A stretch of 64,000 nt of DNA from Legionella wadsworthii DSM 21896 = ATCC 33877 (GCF_000701265.1 NZ_KL370760.1:531088-595087), one strand, 5' to 3'; shown: positions 16,777 through 26,215, counted from the stretch's first letter. Made by a program: numbers and translations. Notes: a model not told the origin generated them from the sequence alone.

Positions 16777-19123
16777 TCAAGACCCAGGTAAACAAGTACA
16801 ATGCCGAAGCTAAAACCATGGTGCAACTATAGCCAAATGTCATGGAGATGGCCATGGCGATAATGGAGCCTAAAACTGAAAATGCTCCATTTAAAGCCCA
16901 AAACCAAGGAATACTCTCCCTATGTAGATCCCGTGCAAGGCGCAAACCGGAGGGTAAAGCAACTCCCATGCAAAAACCTATAGGTATAAGAATTAAAATA
17001 ATTAAAACCAATTTGAAATACCAATTGTAACCAAAGGTAATCCACATCAACCAATGGAGGTAAAAGGGTAAAATAATTGCCAACATCACCACAAAAAATA
17101 AACTTCTTTTTAGAACCTGGAGCATTCGCTCTTTTTGAGAATAATTATTGAGAATACTGCCCATCCCCCCAAAAAATAACAAACAAAATAAACCTACAGA
17201 CAATCCATAAGTCGGTCCTCCTAAATAAACAGAGCCTAGTTGGAGGGTAGGTATTTCTACAAGCATAAAACCCAACCCCAATAAAGCAAAATATAATCCC
17301 CATAAAAGCGGAGGCTTTTTGGATGTTTTGGAGAATAATAAGGGTAAAAAATAAAACAATAAGACCAAAATGGATGAAATAATGAGTAAAATAAATAAGA
17401 TGGCTACCCCGAAATAATTAAACACTTGCCCCGTTATTTTTTTACCGGTCAGTAAGTCTTTCACTTTAGAGAAATAAAGCATTTGGAAAAAAAATGGTCT
17501 GTCGTCGGTTGTTGGGCGTATGTCGTAATAATAATTTTGAAAAAATCGATTTAGATTTTTGCTGGTCAGGGCTTTTTGAAACAGGGGTTCATTATGAACA
17601 TCCGAAGGAAGATAAATAATTTCAAATGCGAACTGATGTGTTATTTTTTTGATCTCATGGATTTGTTCTAGAGAGAAAGGTTCTTTTTGAACCAAAACGG
17701 TAGCAACATCAATATTATTCCCTCGATTTTTAACTACAACGATGTTCCTTTCTGGAGAAGTAATTCCGCTTTGTTCTAAAGCAGCTCGTGCAAGTAAAAT
17801 AATCTTTATTGTTTGATTATCTGGCTTAAAATAGAAACGGGAAACGCTTAGGATGCCATTGGGCTTTAGATATTTTAAATAAGTTTTGAATGCTTCAATG
17901 GTGTAAATGCTGTTTTCCGCCATAGCAAAAGCACCTGCAACGGTCGCAGCCCAGCTATCGATTAAAGGAATTTGAATGATATCGTAAGTTTTTTTCTTTA
18001 ATTCAAGATAAGTGCGTCCCTCTGAAACTTCGATATGTACTTTGTCATTTTGGTAGATGTGACCCACATATCCTGAAAATTTATTTTGAAGCAGATCAAC
18101 AATAACAGGATGGATATCCACACCCGTGATATGATGACTATTAAAAGCCAATGCGGTTAAAATATCACGCCCGCCACCAACACCTAAAACAAAAACATCT
18201 GGATTTTTTTTCAAATAATAAGGTATGGCGGTAATGTCGTATTTTAAAAAATCTACTTTATTGAAATCACCGTCAAATGGAACAATAGGTGTTATAGCAC
18301 TGGCATCTTGCTGAATCCATAATTGGGTAAATGGATGTTTTTGTTTGTAAGTACTGCTTATCCCCCATCCAAAGGGCGAAACATTCTGCAATCCTTTGAA
18401 ATATATTTCAGGAGATACGGTAATACGGGATAATGGGGACCATTTTTCAAAAATCTTCACATATTCCAATTCTGAGTAATTCTTTGTTTGAGTGATTTGA
18501 AATAAAGAGTTTCCGATGTAAATTAAAATCAACATCCCAAATAAAAATATCAAGGACGGTATACGAAGTAGGGGCAATTCAAATAAAATAGCAGCAACAA
18601 CACAGATGAAGCTGGCAATCAATAAAACCTGTGGGGCCGTGAAATAACTAATCAACAGCACGCAACCAAGACAACCAATAGCGGCACCTTGTAAGTCAAA
18701 GCTATAAATAACATTTGATTTTTCAGGCCAATTTAAAAAAAGTACTGAAAGAATCATACTGCTCAATACAAAAGGTGAGGTGCATAATATATAAACACAT
18801 ACAAACTGTAACAGGCTTTGCCAATTGAATGTATCGGGTAGGTGATAGGATAGGACAGCATACAAGCTCAAGATAATACTGATGGCGAGCGCAATGCTAA
18901 GTAAATATAAATTCTTACTTTTTTCATATTGGAATTGTTCTTCCAGATGGTAAATGAGCAGTCCACCAAATCCCATTCCAAACATTGCTAAAGAAATGAC
19001 AAAATATGAAAAGTGATACCACAAAGTCACTGAAAAAATCTTTGTAAGCGTAATTTCCACTATTAAAATGGCGCAGCTGATTAAAAAAATACCTATAAGG
19101 GTGGAACGATTTATTTGATTCAT
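16754..19123 (-). CDS. Polytopic membrane protein with embedded spermidine-synthase-like domain
   Basis: 789 residues. The N-terminal 215 residues carry about seven hydrophobic segments. The middle (about 300-480) is a class I methyltransferase/spermidine-synthase fold with VFVLGVGGGRDILTAL for S-adenosyl binding, TGVDIHPVIVDLL, and VHIEVSEGRTYLEL. The C-terminal 200 residues have about six more hydrophobic segments including FALLGLGFMLVEIPTLQ. The aminopropyltransferase loop usually reads Asp-x-Thr-Asp; here it is IQIPLIDSWAAT, so polyamine synthesis is doubtful. Similar membrane-embedded SpeE-like proteins occur in many bacteria without a known substrate. The start ATG is followed directly by NQINRSTLIGIFLI. 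It converges on the orphan membrane gene with a 23-base overlap. Confidence 0.8.
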   Translation of the reverse strand: MNQINRSTLIGIFLISCAILIVEITLTKIFSVTLWYHFSYFVISLAMFGMGFGGLLIYHLEEQFQYEKSKNLYLLSIALAISIILSLYAVLSYHLPDTFNWQSLLQFVCVYILCTSPFVLSSMILSVLFLNWPEKSNVIYSFDLQGAAIGCLGCVLLISYFTAPQVLLIASFICVVAAILFELPLLRIPSLIFLFGMLILIYIGNSLFQITQTKNYSELEYVKIFEKWSPLSRITVSPEIYFKGLQNVSPFGWGISSTYKQKHPFTQLWIQQDASAITPIVPFDGDFNKVDFLKYDITAIPYYLKKNPDVFVLGVGGGRDILTALAFNSHHITGVDIHPVIVDLLQNKFSGYVGHIYQNDKVHIEVSEGRTYLELKKKTYDIIQIPLIDSWAATVAGAFAMAENSIYTIEAFKTYLKYLKPNGILSVSRFYFKPDNQTIKIILLARAALEQSGITSPERNIVVVKNRGNNIDVATVLVQKEPFSLEQIHEIKKITHQFAFEIIYLPSDVHNEPLFQKALTSKNLNRFFQNYYYDIRPTTDDRPFFFQMLYFSKVKDLLTGKKITGQVFNYFGVAILFILLIISSILVLLFYFLPLLFSKTSKKPPLLWGLYFALLGLGFMLVEIPTLQLGSVYLGGPTYGLSVGLFCLLFFGGMGSILNNYSQKERMLQVLKRSLFFVVMLAIILPFYLHWLMWITFGYNWYFKLVLIILILIPIGFCMGVALPSGLRLARDLHRESIPWFWALNGAFSVLGSIIAMAISMTFGYSCTMVLASALYLFTWVLIKSGITK

Positions 19124-19265
19124 AAATATGATTTATTATCCCTTAATTTTTTTAAAGCCTGCTTGCATAATAGAGTTCCTGAGCAAAATAAAAAAGGAGT
19201 TTTGCCAAAATTAATGGGGCATGTTATTGAGAAATAATCCAATAAGAAGATATTAAAGACTAACT

Positions 19266-19320
19266 GTGTGTTGATATGCCTTTGCTCTTCTTGCAAATGA
19301 AGCTAAGAATACCAACACAC
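19266..19320 (-). other. Hairpin downstream of the secreted-protein gene
   Basis: GTGTGTTGATAT (19266-19277) and ATACCAACACAC (19309-19320) pair over 12 positions with one mismatch. The loop itself can fold through TTGC...GCAA. It lies 15 bases past the stop of the minus-strand gene at 19335, where a 3' end would be expected. The following T-run is weak (CTTTAATATC), so this may be a poor terminator or an RNA stabiliser. Confidence 0.45.
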
Positions 19321-19334
19321 TTGTTATGAACTAA

Positions 19335-19895
19335 CTAGAAAGAAGGATTATCTTGTTCGGAAGTCAGCTCGTTGTTTTTACAAGTGACACCCAATTGAGC
19401 TTTGGTCCAGGAATCAGGTTCACTACCAGCTGGTTTAGATGTAAATGCGAAATCACCGGGTTTGCCGATACTTCCTACTTCCAAATTGATGTTGTTTAAA
19501 TCACCTGGATTGATATCTCCCACGCAATGAGCCATACCCTCCAGAAAGCTATTGGGTGCATATGCTTGAGGTTTTAATCCAGAGTTGGTGTTTGAAAGTA
19601 CGCCACTATCTGTGACTGGCGCTTTACCAGGAGCATGTGCAAAAAGACCAATCTGAGTGCTCTTTGTGCAATTTGGCACCGGAACTTTTAATGTACCAGA
19701 ATCAGGAAATTTTCCATAAAACAATTGCGGACCACCCACGACTTCCTGAATTCCTGGACTTGAGACATCTGTAATAATAATGATCCAGTTTTTGAAGTTA
19801 GTCCATTTATCATTAAAGGTTAAATTAAACGTGCAGGAATCTGCGAAAACGGTTGAAGTAAATAGGAGACTAGATAACATTATTAATTTTTTCAT
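19335..19895 (-). CDS. Secreted orphan protein with Sec signal peptide
   Basis: 186 residues from the ATG at 19895, chosen for its GAGAGGTG ribosome site and because MKKLIMLSSLLFTSTVFA then begins the protein as a clean signal peptide (cleavage before DSCTFN). I do not recognise the family. The mature part is rich in Gly, Pro and Asn, has four cysteines (in SCTFN, PNCTKS, MAHCVGD, VTCKN) that could form two disulfides, and looks like an all-beta fold. SCTFNLTFND at the mature N-terminus recalls small secreted Legionella proteins of unknown role. It stands alone between divergent or distant genes. Periplasmic or type II-secreted location is inference. Confidence 0.75.
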   Translation of the reverse strand: MKKLIMLSSLLFTSTVFADSCTFNLTFNDKWTNFKNWIIIITDVSSPGIQEVVGGPQLFYGKFPDSGTLKVPVPNCTKSTQIGLFAHAPGKAPVTDSGVLSNTNSGLKPQAYAPNSFLEGMAHCVGDINPGDLNNINLEVGSIGKPGDFAFTSKPAGSEPDSWTKAQLGVTCKNNELTSEQDNPSF

Positions 19896-20142
19896 AAAGC
19901 ACCTCTCGCAAATTGAAGTTCTGTTATCATACATTATGGATTTTATATTTACTGTTTTCAAACGCTGAAGGTTCCATTCTAAACGTTAAAAACCCATGAA
20001 TAACAGGAATCTAAAGTATTTTCTCAATATTATTGTTCATTAATCAAGCTCTTATTATAAATCAGGGCTGATTAATTAGGCTTATTTTTGCTTATTTAAT
20101 GGGCAAATGGCAATGAGGTTTAACAAAATTTGCAGAATTTTT

Positions 20143-20703
20143 TCATTGCCTTGTATTTAATTCAACCCAATCGGCATATGCTTCCATAAATTGATGCAAA
20201 AATTTAAGGGTATCCTCTTTTTTAATTTGACCTTGTTCATCAAACAACTCATTTGCATGGCCTATATAAGTTTCTGGTTGTTGTAGGGTGGGAATGTCCA
20301 AGAAAACAAAAGATTGTCTTAAATGATGATTGGCACCAAATCCGCCAATAGCACTTGGGGAAACACTAATCACTGCCCCGGGTAATTTGCTCCAGATACT
20401 TTTCCCATAAGGACGAGAGCCAACATCCACTGCATTTTTAAGAACAGCAGGGACAGAACGGTTGTATTCGGGAGTAACAAAGATTACCCCTTGAAAGGTT
20501 TTCATTTGCTCACGAAACGTGACCCACGAAGCCGGAGGGCGTTTTTCATCATCAAAATCCTGGTTGTATAAAGGCAAATTGCCAATGTCCACTATGTGCA
20601 GGCTTAGCGATTTAGGGGCAATGGAGAGAAGTACATTAGCCAGCTTTCTATTGTAGGATTCTTTACGCAAACTCCCGACTAGAACTGCAATTCGTTGACT
20701 CAT
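20143..20703 (-). CDS. NADPH-dependent FMN reductase / flavodoxin-like quinone reductase
   Basis: 186 residues from the ATG at 20703, which has an AAAGGAGTGTATC ribosome site; an ATG eight codons upstream lacks one. The fold is the NADPH-dependent FMN reductase family (ChrR/AzoR-like). GSLRKESYNRKLA near the N-terminus binds the FMN phosphate, and the TPEYNRSVPAVLKNAVD segment is the hallmark flavin-contact loop. Such enzymes reduce FMN, quinones, chromate or azo compounds by two electrons in the cytosol. It is a monocistronic gene. The physiological substrate is not predictable. Confidence 0.92.
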   Translation of the reverse strand: MSQRIAVLVGSLRKESYNRKLANVLLSIAPKSLSLHIVDIGNLPLYNQDFDDEKRPPASWVTFREQMKTFQGVIFVTPEYNRSVPAVLKNAVDVGSRPYGKSIWSKLPGAVISVSPSAIGGFGANHHLRQSFVFLDIPTLQQPETYIGHANELFDEQGQIKKEDTLKFLHQFMEAYADWVELNTRQ

Positions 20704-20801
20704 GATACACTCCTTTGTATGAGGCATTTAATCTACATAATAGCTTATCCTGGGGATAAAAATGTTACCGGAACTTTTCTGCGTATTGAATTTATACCAA
20801 T

Positions 20802-20851
20802 AAAAAACCCCCTATCCATCGAAATACTCTCATATTTAAGTGAATAGGGGG
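20802..20851 (-). terminator. Intrinsic terminator of the cold-shock gene
   Basis: On the minus strand CCCCCTAT (20844-20851) pairs with ATAGGGGG (20808-20815) across a 28-base loop, followed at once by TTTTTT (20802-20807). It sits 18 bases after the stop of the cold-shock gene. The stem is GC-rich in an AT-rich region and has the expected order of stem then U-run. Confidence 0.85.
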
Positions 20852-20868
20852 TCTCAGTAAATTGATGT

Positions 20869-21075
20869 TTAAACTACTTCAACTTCTTCAGCTTGAGGAC
20901 CTTTTTGCCCGTTACTTGGCTTGAATGTTACTGTTGCGCCCTCAGCGAGAGTTTTAAATCCAGAGCCTAAAATAGCACTGAAATGCACAAAATAATCTTT
21001 ACCGCCACTTTCTAAAAAACCGAAACCTTTGGACTCATTAAACCACTTTACTGTACCACGAATTTTTTCTGACAT
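20869..21075 (-). CDS. Cold-shock domain protein (CspA family)
   Basis: 68 residues, a single cold-shock domain that binds single-stranded RNA and DNA and melts RNA structure. RNP1 is seen in KGFGFL (residues 16-21) and RNP2 in YFVHFS (28-33); the start [13 protein letters not shown] is classic. The long AT-rich leader (21076-21285) before the next gene is typical for csp genes, and a GTTAC-N9-GTAAC inverted repeat lies in it about 20-40 bases before the ATG. Its own terminator follows. Which paralogue (A, C, D or E) cannot be told. Confidence 0.95.
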   Translation of the reverse strand: MSEKIRGTVKWFNESKGFGFLESGGKDYFVHFSAILGSGFKTLAEGATVTFKPSNGQKGPQAEEVEVV

Positions 21076-21285
21076 GTTAATTTCCTAAATTGTTACCAGG
21101 ATATTGTAACATTATTTTATTAGTTGTGCCGTTTTTTTGTTAAATTTTTTTAATTTTTTTTAAATTTAACTTCAAAACAATAAAATAATGCCCCTCCATC
21201 ATAGTGCATCTTGTCTAAAAATTCTAATGTTTTGCAATCTTTTAATCTTTTTTATGCAAAAAGGAGTTCTTTTGAGGACATGAAT

Positions 21286-22674
21286 TTAATGATTGGGGAT
21301 TTCAATTAATTCCAGGCCATCTTCTTTTTTTAAAAAGGTAAAGATGATTCCTGATAAAAATGTAAAAATTCCCAGCATAAAAAAGGTATCATGGAATATT
21401 TGCACCGATAAAACATGATTTGCAGAATAGAGATAAGTAAATAGACTAATTAAAATGGCGGAAACCGCAACACCGAAACTCTGGGCCAATTGCTGAATGG
21501 TACTCATTATGCTTGTGGCGGCACTCATATTGTTTTCATGGATGTTGGCATAAGCTAGAGAATTAATTCCTGTATACTGGAGGGCTATAAGAAATCCATA
21601 AATAAAAGTCAAAAGTGCAATACCATATACTGAAGTATGTTCATTAATGGAAAAAAAGGACCAGAGGGAAATACTTACCAGTAGTGTATTTAAGATGAGT
21701 AAATTTCTATAACCAAAATAACGTAAAATATAGAAAGATATCGGTTTGACTAAAAAAACGCCAACAGCAGTAGGAGCAAGTAATAGCCCGGATAAACTCG
21801 GGGAATAGCCTAACGCAATTTGTAATAGCAAGGGCAATAAAAAAGGAACCCCGCCAAAACTTAAACGCGCCAACAGATTGCCTATAATTGAAATACAGAA
21901 AGTACGTGTCCGCAGAAGTTCTACTTTGACAATGGGGTGTGGTCTTTTATAGGAGTGTTTGATATACCCTCCAAGGAGGAGTAGGGCAATAAAAAAGGTT
22001 GTCAAAAATTGCATGATGGTCACGTGGGATTCACTAACCATAGACAAACTGAAGGTTAATGTGGCCAAGCCACAACCAAAAAGAATAAAGCCTAGCTTAT
22101 CAAGTGGGGGGACAGGACGAGGAGGCATGTAGGGCAATAATTTACTTGCTAACCCCACAGCCAATATCCCTACAGGTATATTGACCCAAAAAATCCAACG
22201 CCATGAAAAATGATTGGTAATTATTCCGCCAAGAAGGGGGCCAAGCATTAAACCTAACGAGGCTACCATCACGACAATGCTCATTTTGTTAATCAATTCA
22301 TGTCGTTCACAAGTACGTAAAATAATGAGACGGCCAAGGGGCATGGTTAATGACCCACCTAATCCTTGAGCGATTCGGGCGCAAATTAATTCACCTAAGG
22401 TATTTGTAAAACCACACCAAATAGAACTTAAAGTAAAAATACAAAGTGCAGTAATGAACACAATTTTTATTCCAAATTTATCAGCAATCCAGCCGCTTAT
22501 CGGAATAAAGATGGCCAAGCTTAAAAGATAGCTTATCAACGCTAATTTTAAATCCACAGCATTGACATTTAAACTTTGCGCCATCACCGGAATAGCGGTA
22601 TTGAGAATGGTTGTATCTACCGCTTCCATGAACATTGCAAAAGAAACTATAAATAAAATGATATTTTTTTTCAT
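21286..22674 (-). CDS. MFS multidrug exporter, DHA2 (EmrB-like) family
   Basis: 462 residues with about 13-14 hydrophobic segments. MEAVDTTILNTAIPVMAQSL at the N-terminus contains the D-T-x-I-x-N-x-A-x-P motif of DHA2 drug/proton antiporters. IADKFGIKIVF is motif A, and RIAQGLGGSLTMPLGRLII and LGPLLGGIITNHFSWRWIFWVNIPVG are motifs B and C regions. It would expel drugs or metabolites across the inner membrane using proton import. No membrane-fusion partner (EmrA) is adjacent, so it may work alone. The substrate is unknown. No strong ribosome site precedes the ATG. Confidence 0.92.
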   Translation of the reverse strand: MKKNIILFIVSFAMFMEAVDTTILNTAIPVMAQSLNVNAVDLKLALISYLLSLAIFIPISGWIADKFGIKIVFITALCIFTLSSIWCGFTNTLGELICARIAQGLGGSLTMPLGRLIILRTCERHELINKMSIVVMVASLGLMLGPLLGGIITNHFSWRWIFWVNIPVGILAVGLASKLLPYMPPRPVPPLDKLGFILFGCGLATLTFSLSMVSESHVTIMQFLTTFFIALLLLGGYIKHSYKRPHPIVKVELLRTRTFCISIIGNLLARLSFGGVPFLLPLLLQIALGYSPSLSGLLLAPTAVGVFLVKPISFYILRYFGYRNLLILNTLLVSISLWSFFSINEHTSVYGIALLTFIYGFLIALQYTGINSLAYANIHENNMSAATSIMSTIQQLAQSFGVAVSAILISLFTYLYSANHVLSVQIFHDTFFMLGIFTFLSGIIFTFLKKEDGLELIEIPNH

Positions 22675-22721
22675 AGGTTCAGTATAGCAATCACTGATAA
22701 ATCTGACTATTGGCTATTCTA

Positions 22722-24725
22722 CTAGGATTCACTCAATAAACTTTTTAAGCCTGCTAAATGGGATTTTGCCAGATTTCTTGATTGCTCTTCCGAACGTTCC
22801 ACATTCTTACCAAACCACTCGAGATGCTCGGAGGGTAATTCCTCGAGAAATCGACTCGGCAAACAGTCTTGTAACTCCCCTAAGCGCCTTCTTTGCTTTG
22901 CCAAGGTGAAACATAGGCCTTTCTGTGCCCGGGTGATTCCAACATAAGCCAGCCTTCTTTCTTCTTCAATTTGATTTTCATCAATGCTAACCCGATGCGG
23001 TAACAGTTCTTCTTCCATGCCGACCAAATAAACATAGGGAAACTCAAGGCCTTTTGAGGCATGAAGGGTCATCAGTTGCAAGTTTTCTTTATCCTGTTCA
23101 TCCGATTGTTCTAAAATATCAATTAAAATCAATTTATTGATGATGTCGGCCAATGTTTGTTCTGGATTTTTGGCCAACAGGCGTCCTACCCATTCTAACA
23201 GCTCCCACACATTATCCATTTTTTTCTGGGCCTTCGCCGGGGTATCACACTGTTCATAAATGTACGCCTCATAACCACTTTCCTCCACCATTTGTTTTAG
23301 GATTTCGGTAATGGATTCCGTAGTCAACTGCTTTTTTATCCCTTCAATCCAATTTTTAAAATGAACCAGTGCCGCACGAGGTTTTTCAGAAATGAATTCA
23401 CTCAATGCCATATGGTCTGATGCGGTATATAAACTCAACCCTCTGCTTTGGGCATGATGACCCAAAGCATCGAGGCTGGCTTCGCCAATCCCTCTTTTGG
23501 GGGTATTGATGACCCTTAAAAAAGCAGCATCATCCGCTTCATTACATAACAATTTCAAATAGGCAAAAATGTCTTTAACCTCGGTTTTTGCAAACCAGGA
23601 TTGACCGCCGCTGATTGTATATGGAACTCCGTAATTCCGGAGTACTTTTTCAAAAACGCGGGATTGATGGTTTCCACGGTATAAAATGGCATAATCACCA
23701 TATTGAGTTCTATAGCGCAGTTTATGGCTAATTAAATCCGCCACAACTTGTTCCGCTTCATCATTTTCATCTTTGCAAGAGACGACACGTAGAAGTTCTC
23801 CATGACCAAACTCACTCCATAATTTTTTTTCAAATAAATGTTGGTTATTGGCTATCAGGTGATTCGCAGAATGTAAAATGATATTAGTCGAACGATAGTT
23901 TTGCTCTAGTTTAATTATTTTTAAATTGGGATAATCACTCTGTAATTGTTTTAAATTTTCAGGCCTGGCACCTCGCCAGGCGTAAATGGATTGATCATCA
24001 TCGCCCACAACAGTAAACCGTGCCTGTATTCCCGTTAATAGTTTTACCAAAAGATATTGACTGGTATTTGAATCCTGGTATTCATCTACTAATAAATGAC
24101 GAATTTTGTTTTGCCAGTACTCAGCGAGGGAAGCATGCTCTTTTAATAAGGTTACAGGAAGGCGGATTAAATCATCAAAATCCACGGCATTATATGCTTT
24201 TAACGCCTGCTGATAACGTGGATATAGCACTGCTGCCTCTTCAGAGTAGGGCGCTTCTGCCACTTTTTGGACTACTTGTTCTGGGCATAGGAGATCATTC
24301 TTCCATCGTGAAATATGTTGTTGTATTTGATAAAGGACGTCCCGATCCGAGGATTTATTCGCAGGTAAAAACCCACGTAATATTTGCAAACAATCTTCGC
24401 TATCAAAAATTGAAAAACCTTTTTTCAGCCCGCACAATGAAAAATCCCGTTTGATCATACTTAGGCCTAAAGTATGGAAGGTAGCCACTTTTAAACCGCG
24501 ACGGTTGGCTGCGGGCAGAATGGCGGCAACGCGAGAACGCATTTCATTGGCTGCTTTGTTGGTAAAGGTTACAGCACATACAGTATTGGCGGCATACCCG
24601 CACGTATTGATTAGGTAAGCTATTTTTTGCGTTATCACTCGTGTTTTACCGCTTCCAGCTCCAGCAAGCACTAATAAAGGTCCGTCTATATAACGTACTG
24701 CTGCCATTTGTTGGCTATTCAACAT
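22722..24725 (-). CDS. rep: ATP-dependent DNA helicase Rep (UvrD/Rep superfamily 1)
   Basis: 667 residues, the length of E. coli Rep (673), and collinear with it. It is a 3'-5' helicase that helps replication forks pass protein blocks. Walker A is AGAGSGKTR (residues 21-29, Lys27). The others follow in order: VDEYQDSNTSQ (motif II), GDDDQSIYAWRGARPENL (motif III), EQNYRST (motif IV), TLHASKGLEFPYVYLVGMEE (motif V) and EEERRLAYVGITRAQ (motif VI). The Rep-type insertion and C-terminal SHLAGLKSLL tail favour Rep over UvrD or PcrA. It is transcribed alone. Confidence 0.95.
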   Translation of the reverse strand: MLNSQQMAAVRYIDGPLLVLAGAGSGKTRVITQKIAYLINTCGYAANTVCAVTFTNKAANEMRSRVAAILPAANRRGLKVATFHTLGLSMIKRDFSLCGLKKGFSIFDSEDCLQILRGFLPANKSSDRDVLYQIQQHISRWKNDLLCPEQVVQKVAEAPYSEEAAVLYPRYQQALKAYNAVDFDDLIRLPVTLLKEHASLAEYWQNKIRHLLVDEYQDSNTSQYLLVKLLTGIQARFTVVGDDDQSIYAWRGARPENLKQLQSDYPNLKIIKLEQNYRSTNIILHSANHLIANNQHLFEKKLWSEFGHGELLRVVSCKDENDEAEQVVADLISHKLRYRTQYGDYAILYRGNHQSRVFEKVLRNYGVPYTISGGQSWFAKTEVKDIFAYLKLLCNEADDAAFLRVINTPKRGIGEASLDALGHHAQSRGLSLYTASDHMALSEFISEKPRAALVHFKNWIEGIKKQLTTESITEILKQMVEESGYEAYIYEQCDTPAKAQKKMDNVWELLEWVGRLLAKNPEQTLADIINKLILIDILEQSDEQDKENLQLMTLHASKGLEFPYVYLVGMEEELLPHRVSIDENQIEEERRLAYVGITRAQKGLCFTLAKQRRRLGELQDCLPSRFLEELPSEHLEWFGKNVERSEEQSRNLAKSHLAGLKSLLSES

Positions 24726-24786
24726 CTTTAAGGCTTCTCACTCAAAAAAGAGCGATTATTGCCGCATAGTTTGTATGAAGCAACAA

Positions 24787-24936
24787 CTAATTAATGGAGC
24801 GTTCAACATCAAACTCTTCTTCAGTATCTAGTTCAATAAAATCAGACTTGGGCTCTGGTTCTTTTGACTCCTCAATACCAAAAAAGACCTTATCAATGGT
24901 TTTAAACAATGGTGCTAAAATGTTTTTATCTATCAT
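24787..24936 (-). CDS. Small acidic orphan protein (49 aa)
   Basis: 49 residues from the ATG at 24936, supported by AAAGGACTAATC; an upstream ATG at 24975 is possible but lacks a good site. The N-terminal half is amphipathic (IDKNILAPLFKTIDKVFFGI) and the C-terminal half strongly acidic (ESKEPEPKSDFIELDTEEEF). I do not recognise it. It lies 61 bases upstream of rep on the same strand and could be co-transcribed with it. The strong ribosome site makes a real gene likely, though conservation was not tested. Confidence 0.55.
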   Translation of the reverse strand: MIDKNILAPLFKTIDKVFFGIEESKEPEPKSDFIELDTEEEFDVERSIN

Positions 24937-25204
24937 GATTAGTCCTTTAAATTTCACGGGAGGTTTTAAAAGCATAGTTCAAGATAATTTTTTCTCCAGG
25001 AAAACTGGAAAAAAATTGTGGTATACTTTGGGTTTGTGCCCATTTGTTTTAGGTCCCTTTTTTATTATGACAGCATCTTGGCTGTTTAGGATTTTTATCC
25101 AGTAGAGAGAAGCATATACCGCTTAAAAACTCATAATCAAAAGAGTTGTATATTAAATTTAATATCAGTGCGTAATAATCACCTTATTTAATCAGAGTTT
25201 ATTT

Positions 25205-26053
25205 ATGAAAGAAGCCGATACCCTACAACGATTTATATTTGAACACGCTAATATTCGCGGTGAAATTGTTCATATTGAGAATACGTATCAAACCATAATG
25301 AGCCAACGAAATTATCCCCCAATGGTCAAACATTTATTGGGTGAAGCCATTGTTTCTTGTCTGCTTCTCGCTTCAAGTATCAAATTTCAGGGCAGCATGA
25401 ATTTACAGTTTCAAGGAGATAGCCGCCTTCCCTTACTATTGGTACAAAGTGATCATGAGTTTAATGTAAGGGCTTTTGCTCAATTTACTGAGAATCTAGA
25501 CACTAAAGAATATGCTTCAGCATTTCTTGAAGGACAGATGGTGATTACGATAAACCAACACAATCAAACGAACTCTTATCAAAGTATGGTACCGATTCAG
25601 TCGACATCCATGAGCGAAAATCTTATGAACTACTTTGCGCAATCAGAGCAAGTCTCTACCCAAGTTTGGTTGGCTGTGAATGAAAATGCTGCCGCTGGAA
25701 TGTTGTTGCAGTTAATGCCTGAGCAAAATACAGTTCAACGAGAGCAATTTTGGGAATATGCAGTGCAATTGGGACAAACAGTCAGTGAAGAAGAACTTCT
25801 CAATTTAGATAATGAAACCTTACTGTACCGACTTTATCATGAAACCGAGCTTAGGATTTTCGATAGCCGTAAAACACAATTTAAATGCCGCTGCAGTTTG
25901 GAGAAAATGAAACAGGTATTGACTGTTCTTGGGGAAGAAGATGCAAAAGAGCTACTGAAAGAACAAGGTGAAATTGCCATTCGCTGCGATTTTTGCAATA
26001 AAAAATACACCTTGGATCCAATCGATGTCACGATGCTATTCCACAAGGGTTAA
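25205..26053 (+). CDS. hslO: Redox-regulated holdase chaperone Hsp33
   Basis: 282 residues, full length. Hsp33 binds unfolding proteins under oxidative stress in the cytosol and is switched on when its zinc-bound cysteines oxidise. The four zinc cysteines are present: Cys228 and Cys230 in KCRCS, Cys261 and Cys264 in RCDFCNKKY. The N-terminal domain shows LGEAIVSCLLLASSIKFQGSMNLQFQG and the central GMLLQLMPEQ. The gene is monocistronic, and just downstream lies a dispersed palindromic repeat. Confidence 0.96.
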   Translation: MKEADTLQRFIFEHANIRGEIVHIENTYQTIMSQRNYPPMVKHLLGEAIVSCLLLASSIKFQGSMNLQFQGDSRLPLLLVQSDHEFNVRAFAQFTENLDTKEYASAFLEGQMVITINQHNQTNSYQSMVPIQSTSMSENLMNYFAQSEQVSTQVWLAVNENAAAGMLLQLMPEQNTVQREQFWEYAVQLGQTVSEEELLNLDNETLLYRLYHETELRIFDSRKTQFKCRCSLEKMKQVLTVLGEEDAKELLKEQGEIAIRCDFCNKKYTLDPIDVTMLFHKG

Positions 26054-26100
26054 GAGAACGCAACATTTAAGTGTCCTCTGCTGTTCGAAAATCTAAACAG

Positions 26101-26127
26101 GTCAGTCCCGCGTAAGCGGGAATCCAT
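26101..26127. repeat. Dispersed palindromic repeat (REP-like), copy 1
   Basis: Contains TCCCGCGTAAGCGGGA, a near-perfect GC-rich hairpin. It matches the copy at 46248-46274 at 24 of 27 positions, including the GGGAATCCAT end. It lies between convergent genes (hslO and the gene at 26216), a usual place for REP-type elements. Similar TTCCCGC...GCGGGAA palindromes (dRS3-like) are known from several proteobacteria. Confidence 0.75.
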
Positions 26128-26215
26128 CTCCCCATTCATTCGTGAATTTTTCTTGAAAGATGAATTCTGCTTCTATGAGAAATGACAGGAATTTACCTTT
26201 AATCATAAATCAGGG

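Noticed and set aside
20057-20069. 13-base match ATAAATCAGGGCT shared with 26205-26217
   Set aside because: Matches of this length are expected by chance in a 64-kb AT-rich window; there is no extended similarity.
24794-25105. 103-codon plus-strand frame before hslO
   Set aside because: It is antisense to the small gene at 24787, Ser-rich at the start and without a ribosome site; it looks like chance.
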